Below, piece after piece: positions 15,837 to 26,484 of a stretch of DNA of 64,000 nt; position 1 is the first letter of the stretch, and each line of letters starts with the position of its first letter. A program made the translations under genes and the position numbers. The DNA lies in the NCBI RefSeq assembly GCF_963678865.1, contig NZ_OY787459.1:2880501-2944500 (forward strand). Direction: 5' to 3'. The notes below the pieces were generated by a model. That model saw only the letters and a program-made list of their open reading frames with translations. It did not search any database and was not told the origin of the DNA. The stretch comes from Maridesulfovibrio sp. (GTDB taxonomy: Bacteria; Desulfobacterota; Desulfovibrionia; Desulfovibrionales; Desulfovibrionaceae).

Positions 15837-17228
15837 ATGTCGTTTAACGCAGATCTTCGTGACCTGCTTGAAGCAGGTATAAACGAAATTATCAAGCAGC
15901 CTTCCTTGGACAGTGTTTCTCAGGAGATAGGACTGGATAAAAAGTTTTGCCTGCTGACGAACAAGGCTCTGGAAACCACATTCAATCTTCAGATGGATCA
16001 GCTCCGGCTTTCGGGGCTGCATTCCATGTTTATTTGCCGGGATCCTGAATTTGACTGGAATACAAAGCAATTCAAGGCCGGTATCGGTATCCGGCAGCTT
16101 TTGATATGCGTGGACAATTTTTCGCTGCAATCCGTTTACAGAATCATGTCCAAGAGCATGAAACCGTTTCGTGACGGACCGCTGTCCCTTGAAATCAAAA
16201 ATATTCAGCTGGAATTGTCCGGTAAGCTGGATGTCGATTTCGTACAGAGCAGGGTTGCCGTAACCGATGCAGAAGCTGTTTTTGATTTTAATAGTATCTG
16301 CTGGCTCAATAAGATCAACCCGCTGGTAAAGATTGTTACGCCTGTTCTTGCTCCGGTGATTAAGAAAGTTCTTTCAAAGCAGATCTGCAGCAGACTTATT
16401 CCAGAACTTAATTCCAGACTTCAGGCAGGGCTTTCAGACCAGCAGGAGTTAATCGGTCAGTTTGCAAGGGCTTATCATATCAAGCTTGAACAGGGGGGAT
16501 GGAACCAATGTCCTTTGGCGTTGCAGGGTTTCGGCGGCATAGGGCAATATCCGCTTCCGACATTGTGGAATATTCCCGAGGTTGATGCGTCGCTGCCCCG
16601 TCTTGCATTGCAGGATGTAATGGAAGATGCCCGAACTGGCGATCTGGTGCTGTTTTCAGGCTCTATCCCCTCAAGCATGCGGATTAAACGCATGACACAG
16701 AGCCCGTATTCCCATGTTGTTTTGCTGGTTAAAGAGCCGGAATTGGCGGAAGGGCGCTGTCTGGCATGGCAGGCCACAGCCAGTGAGCATTGTTGTGTGC
16801 TGCGTAACATGGAAACCGCAACCGGGGTTCAGCTCAATTATCTGGAAGATGTTGTAGCTGATTATCTTGATGAAGCTCCCGGCTCTGTAGTCGTCTACCG
16901 CAAGCTGATGCAAAATGGGAGGCGCGTTGCCCTGAACGGTAATATCAGGCAGAATATTTTGGATTTTATTAAGGCGATGGATGGCAAGCCCTATACTGAC
17001 GATATGGAGTTGCTTTACATCATGGGATTGTTTGAGGTGGAGAACCCCGGTCACGAAAATTATTATTGTGCCGGACTGGTGGCGGAATCCCTTATGGAAA
17101 TGGGCGTGCTGGATAGATCATTCCTGCAGCATCAGTACACTCCTAGAGATTTTTGTACTCTCCAGAAGTGTCTTCCTCACATCAATGAATTTTCATATAA
17201 TGACTCTGACATAATTGTCGATATTTAG
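15837..17228 (+). CDS. Two-domain protein: TULIP-like lipid-binding region plus permuted papain-like (YiiX/LRAT-type) amidase
   Basis: The protein has 463 residues from the ATG at 15837; a GTG one codon earlier is possible. The C-terminal ~200 residues match permuted NlpC/P60-like YiiX enzymes: an N-terminal GDLVLFSG strand, a probable catalytic His293 in SPYSHVVLLV, and a probable catalytic Cys411 in NYYCAGLVAESL. Relatives cleave amides or thioesters, and the LRAT branch transfers acyl groups from phospholipids. Residues ~90-200 alternate polar and hydrophobic strands and then run into a long amphipathic helix with a single Cys (KQICSRLIPELNSRL). That pattern recalls lipid-binding TULIP/BPI-type domains, but this is my inference. 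It lies 11 bases after the GH3 gene and 9 before the hydrolase. It may act on, or transfer, an acyl group. Confidence 0.68.
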   Translation: MSFNADLRDLLEAGINEIIKQPSLDSVSQEIGLDKKFCLLTNKALETTFNLQMDQLRLSGLHSMFICRDPEFDWNTKQFKAGIGIRQLLICVDNFSLQSVYRIMSKSMKPFRDGPLSLEIKNIQLELSGKLDVDFVQSRVAVTDAEAVFDFNSICWLNKINPLVKIVTPVLAPVIKKVLSKQICSRLIPELNSRLQAGLSDQQELIGQFARAYHIKLEQGGWNQCPLALQGFGGIGQYPLPTLWNIPEVDASLPRLALQDVMEDARTGDLVLFSGSIPSSMRIKRMTQSPYSHVVLLVKEPELAEGRCLAWQATASEHCCVLRNMETATGVQLNYLEDVVADYLDEAPGSVVVYRKLMQNGRRVALNGNIRQNILDFIKAMDGKPYTDDMELLYIMGLFEVENPGHENYYCAGLVAESLMEMGVLDRSFLQHQYTPRDFCTLQKCLPHINEFSYNDSDIIVDI

Positions 17229-17237
17229 GGTGTTCCA

Positions 17238-18302
17238 ATGAAGATCAGAAAAGAAATGATTCTGGTGCGTAAAGCGATACCTACTATTATCGCTTTGCTA
17301 CTGGTTTACTTGTTGACATATCTGCTGTTTCTTGACCACCCAGACTATGTTGATGAGATTGTGCAGGATATTTTGTTTTCCATTTCTGCATTGGTCCTGC
17401 TTGCCATTACTATACGGTTTTTCTCTCTCATTATGGGAATAACAAGAATCAGGCGTGAATTCGGCCGGTATGTGGTGGACAAGTTTACCCACACTATCAA
17501 CCAGTGCAAACCCCTGCACCAGTCTTTCGGCAAAAAGAAAAAGCACGCTGTAATCCTGCTCCACGGTTTTATTTCATCTCCCATAGTTTTTGATGGACTT
17601 CTTCAGGAGTTGAATGACAATCAGATTGATTACCATGCCCCGCTTATCCACGGATTCGGTGTAAAGCGTGTTCAGCTTCTTTTTTCCCTCACAGAAGATG
17701 AATGGGTGCGGCAGGTGACTGAGACATATGACATTCTTGCCAGCCAGTATGAGCATGTTTCGGTGATCGGACATTCTCTGGGCGGTACTCTGGCTCTTTA
17801 TCTTTCACAGATCCGGCCTGTTAAGCACTTAATTTTGCTGGCCCCGGCAATTTTCCCCTGCAGTACGCAGAGAGTTCATAATTTACTGGCTGAAAACAAG
17901 TTTCTGTATGCATTGGTTCCATGGGTATTTCCCCTCTTGCCGATTTTTGACAAGATGCGCGATGATTTCGATAAAAAGACCGCCGAGAAGTATAACCTTT
18001 ATTCTGTGGCCCCAACCCGCGGGGCCTTCAATGTTTTGCGGTTGCAGGCCAAAATTGACGTAAAAAAAGCGCAGTACGAAACGTTGGATTTGTTCTACGG
18101 AGCAAACGATATGGCGGTAGATGGAGAAAAAGTCTGGGATTATTTCAAACAGAACAATGCCCTGCACCGCGTTCACAGGTTCGACCATACCGGGCATAAT
18201 CCGCTTATCGACGGAGAAGGGGATTTTGCCGGCTGGATTGTAGGTCATATCCTTCGTGAAGAGCTGGCATGGCCCCCGTGTAAATGCAACGGAGCTGCTT
18301 AG
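17238..18302 (+). CDS. Membrane-anchored alpha/beta hydrolase
   Basis: This 354-residue protein has two N-terminal membrane segments (residues ~13-30 and ~45-63) and then an alpha/beta hydrolase domain. The oxyanion-hole region is ILLHGFISSP, the nucleophile is Ser180 in VIGHSLGGTL, a likely acid lies in LFYGANDMAVDG, and the catalytic His is in DHTGHNPL. The fold is closest in look to carboxylesterase/monoacylglycerol-lipase types. Its place in the operon suggests hydrolysis or transfer of an acyl group at the membrane face, for example releasing the product or recycling a lipid. It is followed 7 bases later by an exporter gene. Confidence 0.85.
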   Translation: MKIRKEMILVRKAIPTIIALLLVYLLTYLLFLDHPDYVDEIVQDILFSISALVLLAITIRFFSLIMGITRIRREFGRYVVDKFTHTINQCKPLHQSFGKKKKHAVILLHGFISSPIVFDGLLQELNDNQIDYHAPLIHGFGVKRVQLLFSLTEDEWVRQVTETYDILASQYEHVSVIGHSLGGTLALYLSQIRPVKHLILLAPAIFPCSTQRVHNLLAENKFLYALVPWVFPLLPIFDKMRDDFDKKTAEKYNLYSVAPTRGAFNVLRLQAKIDVKKAQYETLDLFYGANDMAVDGEKVWDYFKQNNALHRVHRFDHTGHNPLIDGEGDFAGWIVGHILREELAWPPCKCNGAA

Positions 18303-18309
18303 GAAAGTT

Positions 18310-19545
18310 ATGAAAGACACATTGAAGATCTCTTTTGCCGGTCTAGTCCTACTGCTGTTTATGATCACCTCCATCTGCAGGCTGGCGACCAGCATATACC
18401 TTCCCGCGCTCCCGATCATCGGGGACAGTCTCCATCTGGAAGAATCAGTTCTCGGTTTGACCCTGACGGTCTACTTTTTCGGGTTTTCTTTTTTCACACT
18501 TGTAGCCGGACCGCTGAGTGATGCCTGGGGGAGACGGCGGGTTCTTTTGATCGGCGCTGCTGTGTTCATGTTCGGCAGCCTTGTCTGTGCTACAGCTCAG
18601 GGCGGTACAGCGCTTTTGGCCGGGCGTCTGCTGCAGGCTATCGGTGCCTGTTCCATTCCCGTGACAAGTCGCGCGCTGGTGCGTGACGCCTTTGAGGATC
18701 AGCAGGTTATAACCGTCATTGGCTGGATGGGGGTGCTCGGAGCTATAGTCCCCTCCATTGCCCCCATACTGGGCGGCGCGATCACTGAATATATAGGATG
18801 GCGGTATACTTTCGGTTTTCTGGCTTTTACCAGTTTTTTTATTTTGCTTACGGCATCATGGAAACTGCCGGAAACCCTGCCGGAGGAAAAACGGCACCCG
18901 CTTACCCTGCCCCATATTTTCAAAAGTTTTTTTACCATGCTGACCCATAGGGGATTCCTGTTCGCCATTATCCCGGTAATTTTCTGTTTTGCCATACAGG
19001 GGCTTTATTTCACCTGTGCCCCGTTTGTCTTTATCAAGCAGATGCAGCTTACCCCCACCCAGTTCGGCCTGACCAACCTTGTGCTGGTCGGTTCCCTTAT
19101 GGCCGGGCGTATACTCTGTCCAATACTCACCAAGCGTTTAAGCAGTCAGAGGGCTTACGCGTTTTGCGGTGGGATTGCCCTGATTGCCGGTGTGGGATTT
19201 TTTACCCTGTTTTCCATCAGGACTCTTCATCTCTGGCAGATCTTCATACCTGCGGGCATGTTCGGGTTGTCGTTCGGAACTATGGTTCCCATCGGGGTGA
19301 AAGATGCCTTGACCTATTTTAAGCACCAGTCCGGTGCTGCTTCCGCTCTGTACGGCAGCCTGACCCGTGGAGCGAGCGGGGTTTTCAGTGCAATTGCCGG
19401 GGTGGGGATGAGCATGGACATAGAGCCCGTCCACGTTCTGGCCGGAATTGCATCTTTTTGCTGCCTGATGATTACCCTGACAACCATGGCCGCTTTCATG
19501 AAGAAAAACAAACTTGTTCCTGAATCAAGTGCCGGTGAAAATTAA
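18310..19545 (+). CDS. Bcr/CflA-type MFS exporter
   Basis: This 411-residue major facilitator has 12 predicted helices. The Bcr/CflA signature is clear: RLATSIYLPALPIIGDSLH in helix 1, the motif GPLSDAWGRRRVLL between helices 2 and 3, and RLLQAIGACSIPVTSRALVRD. Known members pump out bicyclomycin, chloramphenicol or sulfonamides by proton antiport, and some export cysteine. The start at 18310 has AGGAAAG 8 bases ahead, so the open frame further upstream, which overlaps the hydrolase gene, is not used. It likely moves the operon product across the inner membrane to the RND pump encoded next. Confidence 0.9.
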   Translation: MKDTLKISFAGLVLLLFMITSICRLATSIYLPALPIIGDSLHLEESVLGLTLTVYFFGFSFFTLVAGPLSDAWGRRRVLLIGAAVFMFGSLVCATAQGGTALLAGRLLQAIGACSIPVTSRALVRDAFEDQQVITVIGWMGVLGAIVPSIAPILGGAITEYIGWRYTFGFLAFTSFFILLTASWKLPETLPEEKRHPLTLPHIFKSFFTMLTHRGFLFAIIPVIFCFAIQGLYFTCAPFVFIKQMQLTPTQFGLTNLVLVGSLMAGRILCPILTKRLSSQRAYAFCGGIALIAGVGFFTLFSIRTLHLWQIFIPAGMFGLSFGTMVPIGVKDALTYFKHQSGAASALYGSLTRGASGVFSAIAGVGMSMDIEPVHVLAGIASFCCLMITLTTMAAFMKKNKLVPESSAGEN

Positions 19546-19582
19546 TACAAATTAAAAACCAAGTAGCAGCCAAGGGGGCTTC

Positions 19583-20701
19583 ATGGGATCTTTTTATAAG
19601 AACATAACAATTCAACTCTGCTGTCTTCTGTGTTGTCTGGCTATTTACAGCACTCCCGTTTCGGCTGCTAAAAAGAAAGCTCCTAAAGCTCCGCCTTCGG
19701 TGGTGGTGCATACTATTACTGAACAGGAAATTAATCCGTATCAGGAGTTTGTCGGTCGTATTGAAGCGATGCAGGCTGTAGCCATTCAGGCCCGGGTTCA
19801 GGGTTATCTGGAAGAAGTCGCTTTCAGAGAGGGCAGCATGGTTGATGCCGGGCAGTTGCTTTATAAAATTGAACCTGATGTATATAGGGCCAAAGTTAAC
19901 GTCAACAGGGCCAAAAGGTCCAAGTGCGAAGCGGCACTGACAAAAGCTCAGCAGTATTACAAGAGGATTAAGACCGTTAAGCGGGGCGGGGTTTCCGCAG
20001 CAGACAGGGATACGGCGGAAAGTGACCTGTTGCAGGCCAAGGCCAATCTGCAGGAGGCGCAAGCCAACCTGAATCAGTCTAATCTGGACCTGAGTTATAC
20101 AACCATCACCTCTCCGATCAGGGGCCGCATCGGTAAAACCAGCTACACAAAGGGCAACCTTGTTTCTTCCAGCTCCGGGACACTGGCCCGTATCGTTCAG
20201 ATTGATCCTATCCGGGCGACTTTCTCCATAAGCGAAAATATGCTTGCGGCCGCCCAGCAGTTTCGGCACGAACCCAGAAACAGCAAGGTTATTAAACTTA
20301 GAATGTCCGGGGACAGGGTCTACCCGCTGACCGGGGTCCTTGAGTTTCTGGATAACGAGGTGGACAGGACTACAGGAACAGTGGCAGTGAGGGCTGTTTT
20401 CCCCAACCCTGACGGTCTGCTGGTTCCCGGACAGTATGTTACTGTGCTGGTAGGGGTGAGCAAACCCCAGAAAAAAGCTGTCGTCCCTCAGGCTGCTGTG
20501 CTGGAAGACAAGGACGGCAAATATGTTTTCGTAGTTGACGGCAATAAGATCGTTCAGCAGAAGCGAATCAAGATCGGTATAGCCAAGGATACCCAGTGGG
20601 CTGTTGAAAGCGGCCTTCTCCCCGGCGAAAGTGTCATCGTGTCCGGCATCCAGAAGGTTCGGCCCGGAATGGAAGTCAATCCGTCATCCGCAAAGCAATA
20701 A
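19583..20701 (+). CDS. RND efflux periplasmic adaptor subunit (AcrA/MexA-like)
   Basis: This 372-residue membrane-fusion protein links the inner-membrane pump to the outer-membrane channel. A Sec signal is visible at residues 1-~30 (ending TPVSAA). The lipoyl halves are at ~45-75 (VQGYLEEVAFREGSMVDAG) and ~165-200 (YTTITSPIRGRIGKTSYTKG), with a coiled hairpin between them. The beta-barrel and C-terminal region include DRTTGTVAVRAVFPNPDGLLVPG. No lipobox is present, so it is probably a soluble adaptor. It comes 37 bases after the MFS gene and 12 before the pump gene. Confidence 0.93.
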   Translation: MGSFYKNITIQLCCLLCCLAIYSTPVSAAKKKAPKAPPSVVVHTITEQEINPYQEFVGRIEAMQAVAIQARVQGYLEEVAFREGSMVDAGQLLYKIEPDVYRAKVNVNRAKRSKCEAALTKAQQYYKRIKTVKRGGVSAADRDTAESDLLQAKANLQEAQANLNQSNLDLSYTTITSPIRGRIGKTSYTKGNLVSSSSGTLARIVQIDPIRATFSISENMLAAAQQFRHEPRNSKVIKLRMSGDRVYPLTGVLEFLDNEVDRTTGTVAVRAVFPNPDGLLVPGQYVTVLVGVSKPQKKAVVPQAAVLEDKDGKYVFVVDGNKIVQQKRIKIGIAKDTQWAVESGLLPGESVIVSGIQKVRPGMEVNPSSAKQ

Positions 20702-20713
20702 GGAGACGCAGGA

Positions 20714-23700
20714 GTGATTTCCAAAATATTTATTGAACGTCCGCGTCTGGCTATGGTGGTTTCGCTGGTCATTACCCTGGCCGGACTGCTCGCCATGTTT
20801 TTCATTCCCGTGTCCGAGTATCCGGCAAATATTGTCCCGCCTGAAATCAGGGTTTCCGCCAGTTATCCCGGTGCTGATGCCCAAGGGGTGGCGGCGTCGG
20901 TTGCAGCTCCGCTTGAGGCGCAGATCAACGGTGTGGACAACATGCTGTACATGTCCTCAAGCTGTTCGAACAATGGCGGTTACAGCCTGACGGTTACTTT
21001 TGATGTCGGAACAGATCCGGATATGGCGCAGGTCAATGTCATGAACCGGGTGCAGGAGGCCAAGAGCAAGCTCCCCAGTGAAGTTTCCGCTCAGGGCGTT
21101 TCCGTGCGCCAGCGTAGTTCCGACATGCTCGGCGTAATTTCCTTTTACAATGAAAATCCGGATGAGAGCACGCTTCCCTTGGCCAACTGGGTCAATATCA
21201 ACGTCCGCGATGCGTTGCTCCGTGTGGACGGAGTCAGTGAGGCGAATACCTTCGGGGTTAATGACTACAGTATCCGCATCTGGCTCGATCCGGTCCGCAT
21301 GACCTCGCTCAAGATGACCGCCGATGATGTCATTTCCGCCATCAAAGAACAGAACGTCCGTGCCGCGGTCGGTTCTATCGGAACCACGCCGGCTCCTGCG
21401 GACCAGCAGGTGCAGTATACCCTGCGCGCCAAGGGCCGACTGAACACAGTTGAGGAATTCAGCAAGATCATTGTGCGGGCCAATGACCATGGCGGTCTCG
21501 TCTATTTGAGCGATGTGGCCAAAATAGAACTGGGCAGCAAATCCTATGCTTCGGGGTCTTCCCTGAACGGCAGCCCGTCTGTTGCTATGGGGGTTTATCA
21601 GTCACCGGGGTCCAACGCTCTGGATACCATGGCGCTGGTTCGGGCAAAGCTGAAGGAGCTGGCTCCGCGCCTTCCTAAAGGCTCCAAGTATGAAGTGATC
21701 TATGATGCAACTAAATTTGTGGAAACCACAATTGAGGAAATTGTTTCCACACTGATACTTACATTCGTACTGGTTGTTGTTGTCACATTTATTTTTCTGC
21801 AGGACTGGCGGGCCACACTTATTCCGACCCTGACCATTCCGGTTTCGCTGGTCGGTTCCTTTGCCCTGCTTATGGCCCTTGGCTATTCAGCCAATACAAT
21901 TACACTTTTCGCGCTTATTCTGGCCATCGGTCTTGTGGTTGATGATGCTATTGTCGTGGTTGAAAACGTCCAGCGGCTGATGGCAGAGGAAGGCCTTCCG
22001 GCCAAGCAGGCCTCGCTTAAGTCCATGGAGCAGGTCACCGGACCGGTTATCGCCACCACGCTTGTTCTGCTGGCTGTGTTCGTGCCTGTCGGGTTCCTGC
22101 CCGGCATTACCGGACAATTGTACCGCCAGTTCGCTGTTACCATCTGTGTGGCAGTGCTGCTTTCTTCGGTCAACGCGCTTTCGCTTAGTCCTGCGCTCTG
22201 TTCCCTTCTTTTGCGTGCTCCTAAAACCATACAGCGCGGGCCGCTGGCATGGTTTAATACCGCTCTGAACGGTTCCAGAAATATTTATCTGAGAGTAGCG
22301 GGCTGGCTGACCAGAAAATTCCTCGTGGCTTTGCTGATACTCGGCATTCTTTCAATTGCCTCGTGGAAATTGTTTGATGTGCTGCCGACCAGCTTCCTGC
22401 CCAAGGAAGACAAAGGGTTTATCATTGTGGACGTTCAGCTTCCTGATGCCGCCGCATTTTCACGCACCAGCAAGATTATCGATAAATTATCCGCCCAGAT
22501 TCAGGAACTTGAGGGTGTGGATTTTGTGATTGGAATCCGTGGCTTCAGTATGGTCAGCGGTAACGGAGAGAACGTAGGTGTGGCTTTTGTGGGGCTTAAG
22601 CCTTGGGACGAAAGAACCACCCCTGAAACTCAGATAAACAAGGTGCTCAAAAAAATCAGGGGTATTGCCTTAACCACGCCGGGGGCAAATATCAACGCCT
22701 TTACCCCTCCTGCGATCATGGGCTTGGGAACATCCGGTGGATTTGACCTGCGTTTGCAGACCTTGCAGGGTCAGAAACCGCAGGATCTTGCCGCAGTGGC
22801 AAAGGGTTTGATGATGGCCCTGAATCAGGATAATTCCATTGCCTATGCATTCAGCACGTACTCGGCCAATGTGCCGCAACTGTTTGTCAATCTTGACCGC
22901 ACCAAGGCCAAGACCCTTGATGTACCCGTCAATCAGGTTTTCTCCACTCTGCAGGCCCAGCTCGGTTCCAAGTATGTGAATGACATCAACATGTATGACC
23001 GTATTTTTCAGGTCCGGGTTCAGGCGGAAAGCTCCTTCCGTAATACAATTGACGACATCGGGCGGCTTTATGTCAGGAGCAATTCCGGAAAAATGGTGCC
23101 GATGACCAGTCTGGTCTCGATTTCAACCGTGCTTGGTCCGCAATCGGTGACCCGCTTCAACCAGTTTTCATCGGCCAACTTCATGGGCGGTGCCTTTCCT
23201 TGGGTCAGTTCCGGTGAAGCTTTGAAGACAGTTGAAGATGTGGCGGCAAAGACTCTGCCTGAAGGGTACGCCTATGAATGGGCCGGGATGAGTTATCAGG
23301 AAAAAAACGGCGGCGGGGGAACCATGAGTATCCTGCTGCTTGCCGCTTTGTTCGGTTATCTCTTTTTAGTAGGCCTTTATGAAAGCTGGACTGTTCCGCT
23401 TTCGGTAATCCTTTCCATCGCCGTGGCTATATGTGGTGCTTTGGGTGGATTGATGAGCATGAGAATGCCGCTTTCCATTTATGCCCAGATCGGCCTTGTG
23501 CTGCTGGTCGGGCTGGCGGCCAAGAATGCCATTCTCATTGTTGAATTTGCGCGTGAACAGCATGAGTCCGGGGCCAGCATCTACGATGCGGCAATGATGG
23601 CTGCAAAATTGAGATTCCGGGCGGTTCTCATGACAGCATTCTCTTTTGTTCTCGGAGTTTTGCCGCTCCTGATCGCCACCGGAGCCGGAGCCGGAAGCCG

Positions 23701-23848
23701 TAAATCCATCGGGGTTACTGTTTTCTCTGGTATGACAGCCGCTACAATTGTCGGTATCCTGCTCATACCGGGGCTTTATGCCGTATTCCAGAATATGCGT
23801 GAGGGAACAGGAAGGATTGTTTCAAAATTAAGGAATAAAAATGTTTAG
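20714..23848 (+). CDS. RND efflux pump, HAE1 type (AcrB/MexB-like)
   Basis: This 1044-residue proton-driven pump starts at GTG (AGGAG 7 bases ahead). It has the full HAE1 layout: [14 protein letters not shown] helix 1, two large periplasmic loops and twelve helices. The proton-relay Asp pair is in helix 4 ([16 protein letters not shown]), and the matching Lys is in helix 10 ([16 protein letters not shown]). Length equals that of AcrB. Its stop overlaps the outer-membrane factor gene by 8 bases. Its linkage to four amide/acyl enzymes suggests the cargo is made by the operon rather than being an external drug. Confidence 0.95.
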   Translation: MISKIFIERPRLAMVVSLVITLAGLLAMFFIPVSEYPANIVPPEIRVSASYPGADAQGVAASVAAPLEAQINGVDNMLYMSSSCSNNGGYSLTVTFDVGTDPDMAQVNVMNRVQEAKSKLPSEVSAQGVSVRQRSSDMLGVISFYNENPDESTLPLANWVNINVRDALLRVDGVSEANTFGVNDYSIRIWLDPVRMTSLKMTADDVISAIKEQNVRAAVGSIGTTPAPADQQVQYTLRAKGRLNTVEEFSKIIVRANDHGGLVYLSDVAKIELGSKSYASGSSLNGSPSVAMGVYQSPGSNALDTMALVRAKLKELAPRLPKGSKYEVIYDATKFVETTIEEIVSTLILTFVLVVVVTFIFLQDWRATLIPTLTIPVSLVGSFALLMALGYSANTITLFALILAIGLVVDDAIVVVENVQRLMAEEGLPAKQASLKSMEQVTGPVIATTLVLLAVFVPVGFLPGITGQLYRQFAVTICVAVLLSSVNALSLSPALCSLLLRAPKTIQRGPLAWFNTALNGSRNIYLRVAGWLTRKFLVALLILGILSIASWKLFDVLPTSFLPKEDKGFIIVDVQLPDAAAFSRTSKIIDKLSAQIQELEGVDFVIGIRGFSMVSGNGENVGVAFVGLKPWDERTTPETQINKVLKKIRGIALTTPGANINAFTPPAIMGLGTSGGFDLRLQTLQGQKPQDLAAVAKGLMMALNQDNSIAYAFSTYSANVPQLFVNLDRTKAKTLDVPVNQVFSTLQAQLGSKYVNDINMYDRIFQVRVQAESSFRNTIDDIGRLYVRSNSGKMVPMTSLVSISTVLGPQSVTRFNQFSSANFMGGAFPWVSSGEALKTVEDVAAKTLPEGYAYEWAGMSYQEKNGGGGTMSILLLAALFGYLFLVGLYESWTVPLSVILSIAVAICGALGGLMSMRMPLSIYAQIGLVLLVGLAAKNAILIVEFAREQHESGASIYDAAMMAAKLRFRAVLMTAFSFVLGVLPLLIATGAGAGSRKSIGVTVFSGMTAATIVGILLIPGLYAVFQNMREGTGRIVSKLRNKNV

Positions 23849-25325
23849 AAATTTTCCCATACTTTTTTTGCTTCTCGCAATCTGCGGGTGTACCACTGTC
23901 GGTCCTGACTACAAGGCTCCGGATCCTGTAGCGCCGGACAAATGGAATTCTCAAATGGAAGACGGCCTGCGCAAGGATACTTTGAAAGTGGACGACCTTG
24001 CCCTCTGGTGGGAAAAGCTGAATGACCCGATTTTGAATAATTTGATGCAGAAGGCCCTGGAGGGCAACCTTGATTTGGCCCTTGCCAAGGAGCGTATTCA
24101 GGAATCGCGGGCAAAATACGGTATGACCGAAGCCGGGCTGTTCCCTACTCTTGATGCCTCAGGTTCGTACACCAAACGCCAGACCAGTGAGAATTTGAGC
24201 CGGGTCAAAAAAAGTTACACCGACAACATGTACAAAGCCGGATTTGATGCCAGTTGGGAGCTTGATATTTTTGGAGGAACCCGCCGGGCGGTCGAAGCCG
24301 CAAAGGCGGAGGTTCAGGCTCAGGAAGCAGGTCTTCTCAATACTCTGGTCTCGTTGAGTGCGGAGGTTGCCAATACTTATGTCAGCCTGCGGACATATCA
24401 GGCCCGACTTGCCGTAGCAAAATCAAATATCAAAACGCAGGAAAACAGTTACGAACTGACCAAGTCCCGGTACGATGTCGGTCTGACTGATGAACTAGCG
24501 GTCCAGCAGGCAACGTATAACCTTGCTTCAACCCGTTCCAGCCTTTCGACTCTGTATTCAGGCATTGAGTCAACCAAGAATAAACTTGCCATTCTTCTTG
24601 GCAGGTCACCGGGGGCTGTGGATGAAATGGTCAGCACTCCGAAAGGCATTCCTGAAACCCCGCTTACCGTCGCTGTCGGAATCCCGGCAGAAGCACTGCG
24701 CCAACGTCCGGACATCCAGAAAGCCGAACGTGAGCTGGCAGCGCAGACTGCCCGGATAGGCGGAGCCACTGCCGACCTTTACCCGAAGTTTAAGCTGACC
24801 GGCTCCATTGGTCTGGAATCGTTTGATGCCGGGGACTTTTTTACTCCCGAAAGTAACTTGTGGTCCTTCGGTCCTTCTATTTCATGGAGGATATTTGATG
24901 CCGGGGCGATAAAGCGCAATATCGATGTACAGACAGCATTGCAGAAACAATATCTGATTAAATATCAGAATACAGTCCTCAAAGCTCTGGGGGAAGTTGA
25001 AAATGCCCTGACAAATTATGCGCAGGAGCAAATTAAACGTCAGGAATTAAAGAGGGCGGTGGATGCCGCAGAAGTGGCTGCTGATCTTGCCATGGAAAAG
25101 TATCTGGCAGGTTTGATCACTTTTACAGACGTACTTGATGCCCAGCGTTACCAGCTTTCATTTCAGGATCAGCTTGCCAGTAGTGAGGGTACTGTGATCA
25201 CCAATTTTATCAGCATATACAAAACACTTGGCGGAGGGTGGCAGTCCTACAGCATTTCCCCGGTAGAGGAAAATGGAGTGCAGAACGTTTCTGCCGAAAC
25301 AACAGCTTCTACAGATAGTAAGTAG
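23841..25325 (+). CDS. Outer-membrane efflux factor lipoprotein (NodT/OprM family)
   Basis: This 494-residue TolC-like trimeric channel completes the tripartite pump. The N-terminal signal has the lipobox LLAICGC with lipid-bearing Cys16, followed by [10 protein letters not shown], the standard OprM opening. Two OEP repeats (residues ~60-245 and ~260-450) form the coiled barrel. The last ~25 residues are polar and poorly conserved. It begins inside the RND gene (8-base overlap) and ends the operon. No strong terminator is seen before the thioesterase gene. Confidence 0.93.
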   Translation: MFRNFPILFLLLAICGCTTVGPDYKAPDPVAPDKWNSQMEDGLRKDTLKVDDLALWWEKLNDPILNNLMQKALEGNLDLALAKERIQESRAKYGMTEAGLFPTLDASGSYTKRQTSENLSRVKKSYTDNMYKAGFDASWELDIFGGTRRAVEAAKAEVQAQEAGLLNTLVSLSAEVANTYVSLRTYQARLAVAKSNIKTQENSYELTKSRYDVGLTDELAVQQATYNLASTRSSLSTLYSGIESTKNKLAILLGRSPGAVDEMVSTPKGIPETPLTVAVGIPAEALRQRPDIQKAERELAAQTARIGGATADLYPKFKLTGSIGLESFDAGDFFTPESNLWSFGPSISWRIFDAGAIKRNIDVQTALQKQYLIKYQNTVLKALGEVENALTNYAQEQIKRQELKRAVDAAEVAADLAMEKYLAGLITFTDVLDAQRYQLSFQDQLASSEGTVITNFISIYKTLGGGWQSYSISPVEENGVQNVSAETTASTDSK

Positions 25326-25422
25326 CTGGTGTTTTTCCATTGACTGTCGACATAGGTCTCATCGAAAAAAGAAGTCACCCTTTCAATGGCGCCGTTAGTT
25401 TAACAGTTTATCAGGAGCTCCA

Positions 25423-25854
25423 ATGGCTGATTATAGGTCATATTTGAATAATCTTGTTGAAGGCAGGCCGGTAGATAATCCCTTTTTGGATTTTATGGGA
25501 ATCAAGGTTGAGGAAATCCGGGAAGGTTATGCCAGTCTGAGCATGGAGATACGTCCTGAATTTTTGCAGGGTGCGGCTAATATACAGGGCGGTTTGTCGG
25601 TTGCTTTATCAAGCGAGACTGCGGCCCATGCGGTGATGACCACCCTCAATCCCGGCGAGGATATGGTTACCGTTGAGCTGAAAAACAATTTTCTTTCCCC
25701 GGCTTCGAAGGGGCGGCTTATTGCTGAATCAACCGTATTCAAGCGCGGACGTACTCTGGTCATTGTGGATTCTATTGTGCGGGATGATCAGGGGAAGGAT
25801 ATTTCCCGGAGTAGTGCAACTTTGATGGTGCTTGGTGGTGCGGGCAAACAATAG
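25423..25854 (+). CDS. PaaI-type hotdog thioesterase
   Basis: This 143-residue protein has the hotdog fold of PaaI acyl-CoA thioesterases, with the helix region GAANIQGGLSVALSSETAAHAV and the strand TVELKNNFLSPASKGRLIAES. It hydrolyses an acyl- or aryl-CoA thioester. CAGGAG lies 7 bases before the start. It follows the RND operon by 97 bases in the same direction without a terminator, so it may be co-transcribed and supply or recycle acyl groups. That link is inferred. Confidence 0.82.
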   Translation: MADYRSYLNNLVEGRPVDNPFLDFMGIKVEEIREGYASLSMEIRPEFLQGAANIQGGLSVALSSETAAHAVMTTLNPGEDMVTVELKNNFLSPASKGRLIAESTVFKRGRTLVIVDSIVRDDQGKDISRSSATLMVLGGAGKQ

Positions 25855-25909
25855 GCTGTATCTTTTTCCCCGGTTGCCAAGCATGACCTACCTTGTGTAA
25901 TAAGTCCCC

Positions 25910-26374
25910 ATGACACCTGCAATAAATATCGCCAAAAAAAAGAAGATTAAGTTCAAGGTCCACGAATACGAACACGATCCGTCTGCCGAGGCCTATGGCA
26001 AGGAAGCTGCGGAAAAGCTGGGTGTTGACCCGGAGCGTGTTTTTAAAACCTTGGTGGCCGGAAGCGGACGCGACCTTTTTGTTGCTGTGGTTCCGGTAAT
26101 GAAGATGCTGGATCTTAAATTGCTGGCTAAGGTAGTGAAGGTAAAAAAAATAGCCATGGCCGACGTTCAGCTGGTGGAACGGACCACCGGATACGTAGTC
26201 GGCGGGGTTAGCCCGCTGGGACAGAAGAAACTGTTACCCACGGTGATCGATGCTTCTGCTGAGGATTTTGAAACAATTTATGTGAGCGGCGGTAAACGCG
26301 GTCTTGATATTGAGTTGGCGCCTCAGGATCTGGCGGGACTGCTGCGGGCCTCTTTTGCCGCAATTTCACGTTAA
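25910..26374 (+). CDS. ybaK: Cys-tRNA(Pro)/Cys-tRNA(Cys) deacylase YbaK
   Basis: This 154-residue YbaK/EbsC-family protein removes mischarged cysteine from tRNA(Pro). It shows FKVHEYEHDPSAEAYGKEAAEKLGV, the catalytic Lys in VFKTLVAG, and the GGVSPLGQKKLLPTVID loop. Length is normal. A terminator follows at 26421. Confidence 0.9.
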   Translation: MTPAINIAKKKKIKFKVHEYEHDPSAEAYGKEAAEKLGVDPERVFKTLVAGSGRDLFVAVVPVMKMLDLKLLAKVVKVKKIAMADVQLVERTTGYVVGGVSPLGQKKLLPTVIDASAEDFETIYVSGGKRGLDIELAPQDLAGLLRASFAAISR

Positions 26375-26420
26375 TTTTCAGAACGTTCTTATATTCCAGT
26401 TTATTAAATAGGATGACCGG

Positions 26421-26450
26421 CCCGCTTGATGGATTTCAGGCGGGTTTTTT
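26421..26450 (+). terminator. Intrinsic terminator after ybaK
   Basis: CCCGCTTGA (26421-26429) pairs with TCAGGCGGG (26436-26444), followed by six T residues. Confidence 0.85.
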
Positions 26451-26484
26451 ATTGTTTCCAATTTTAATTCGCCCAACAAAAAGT

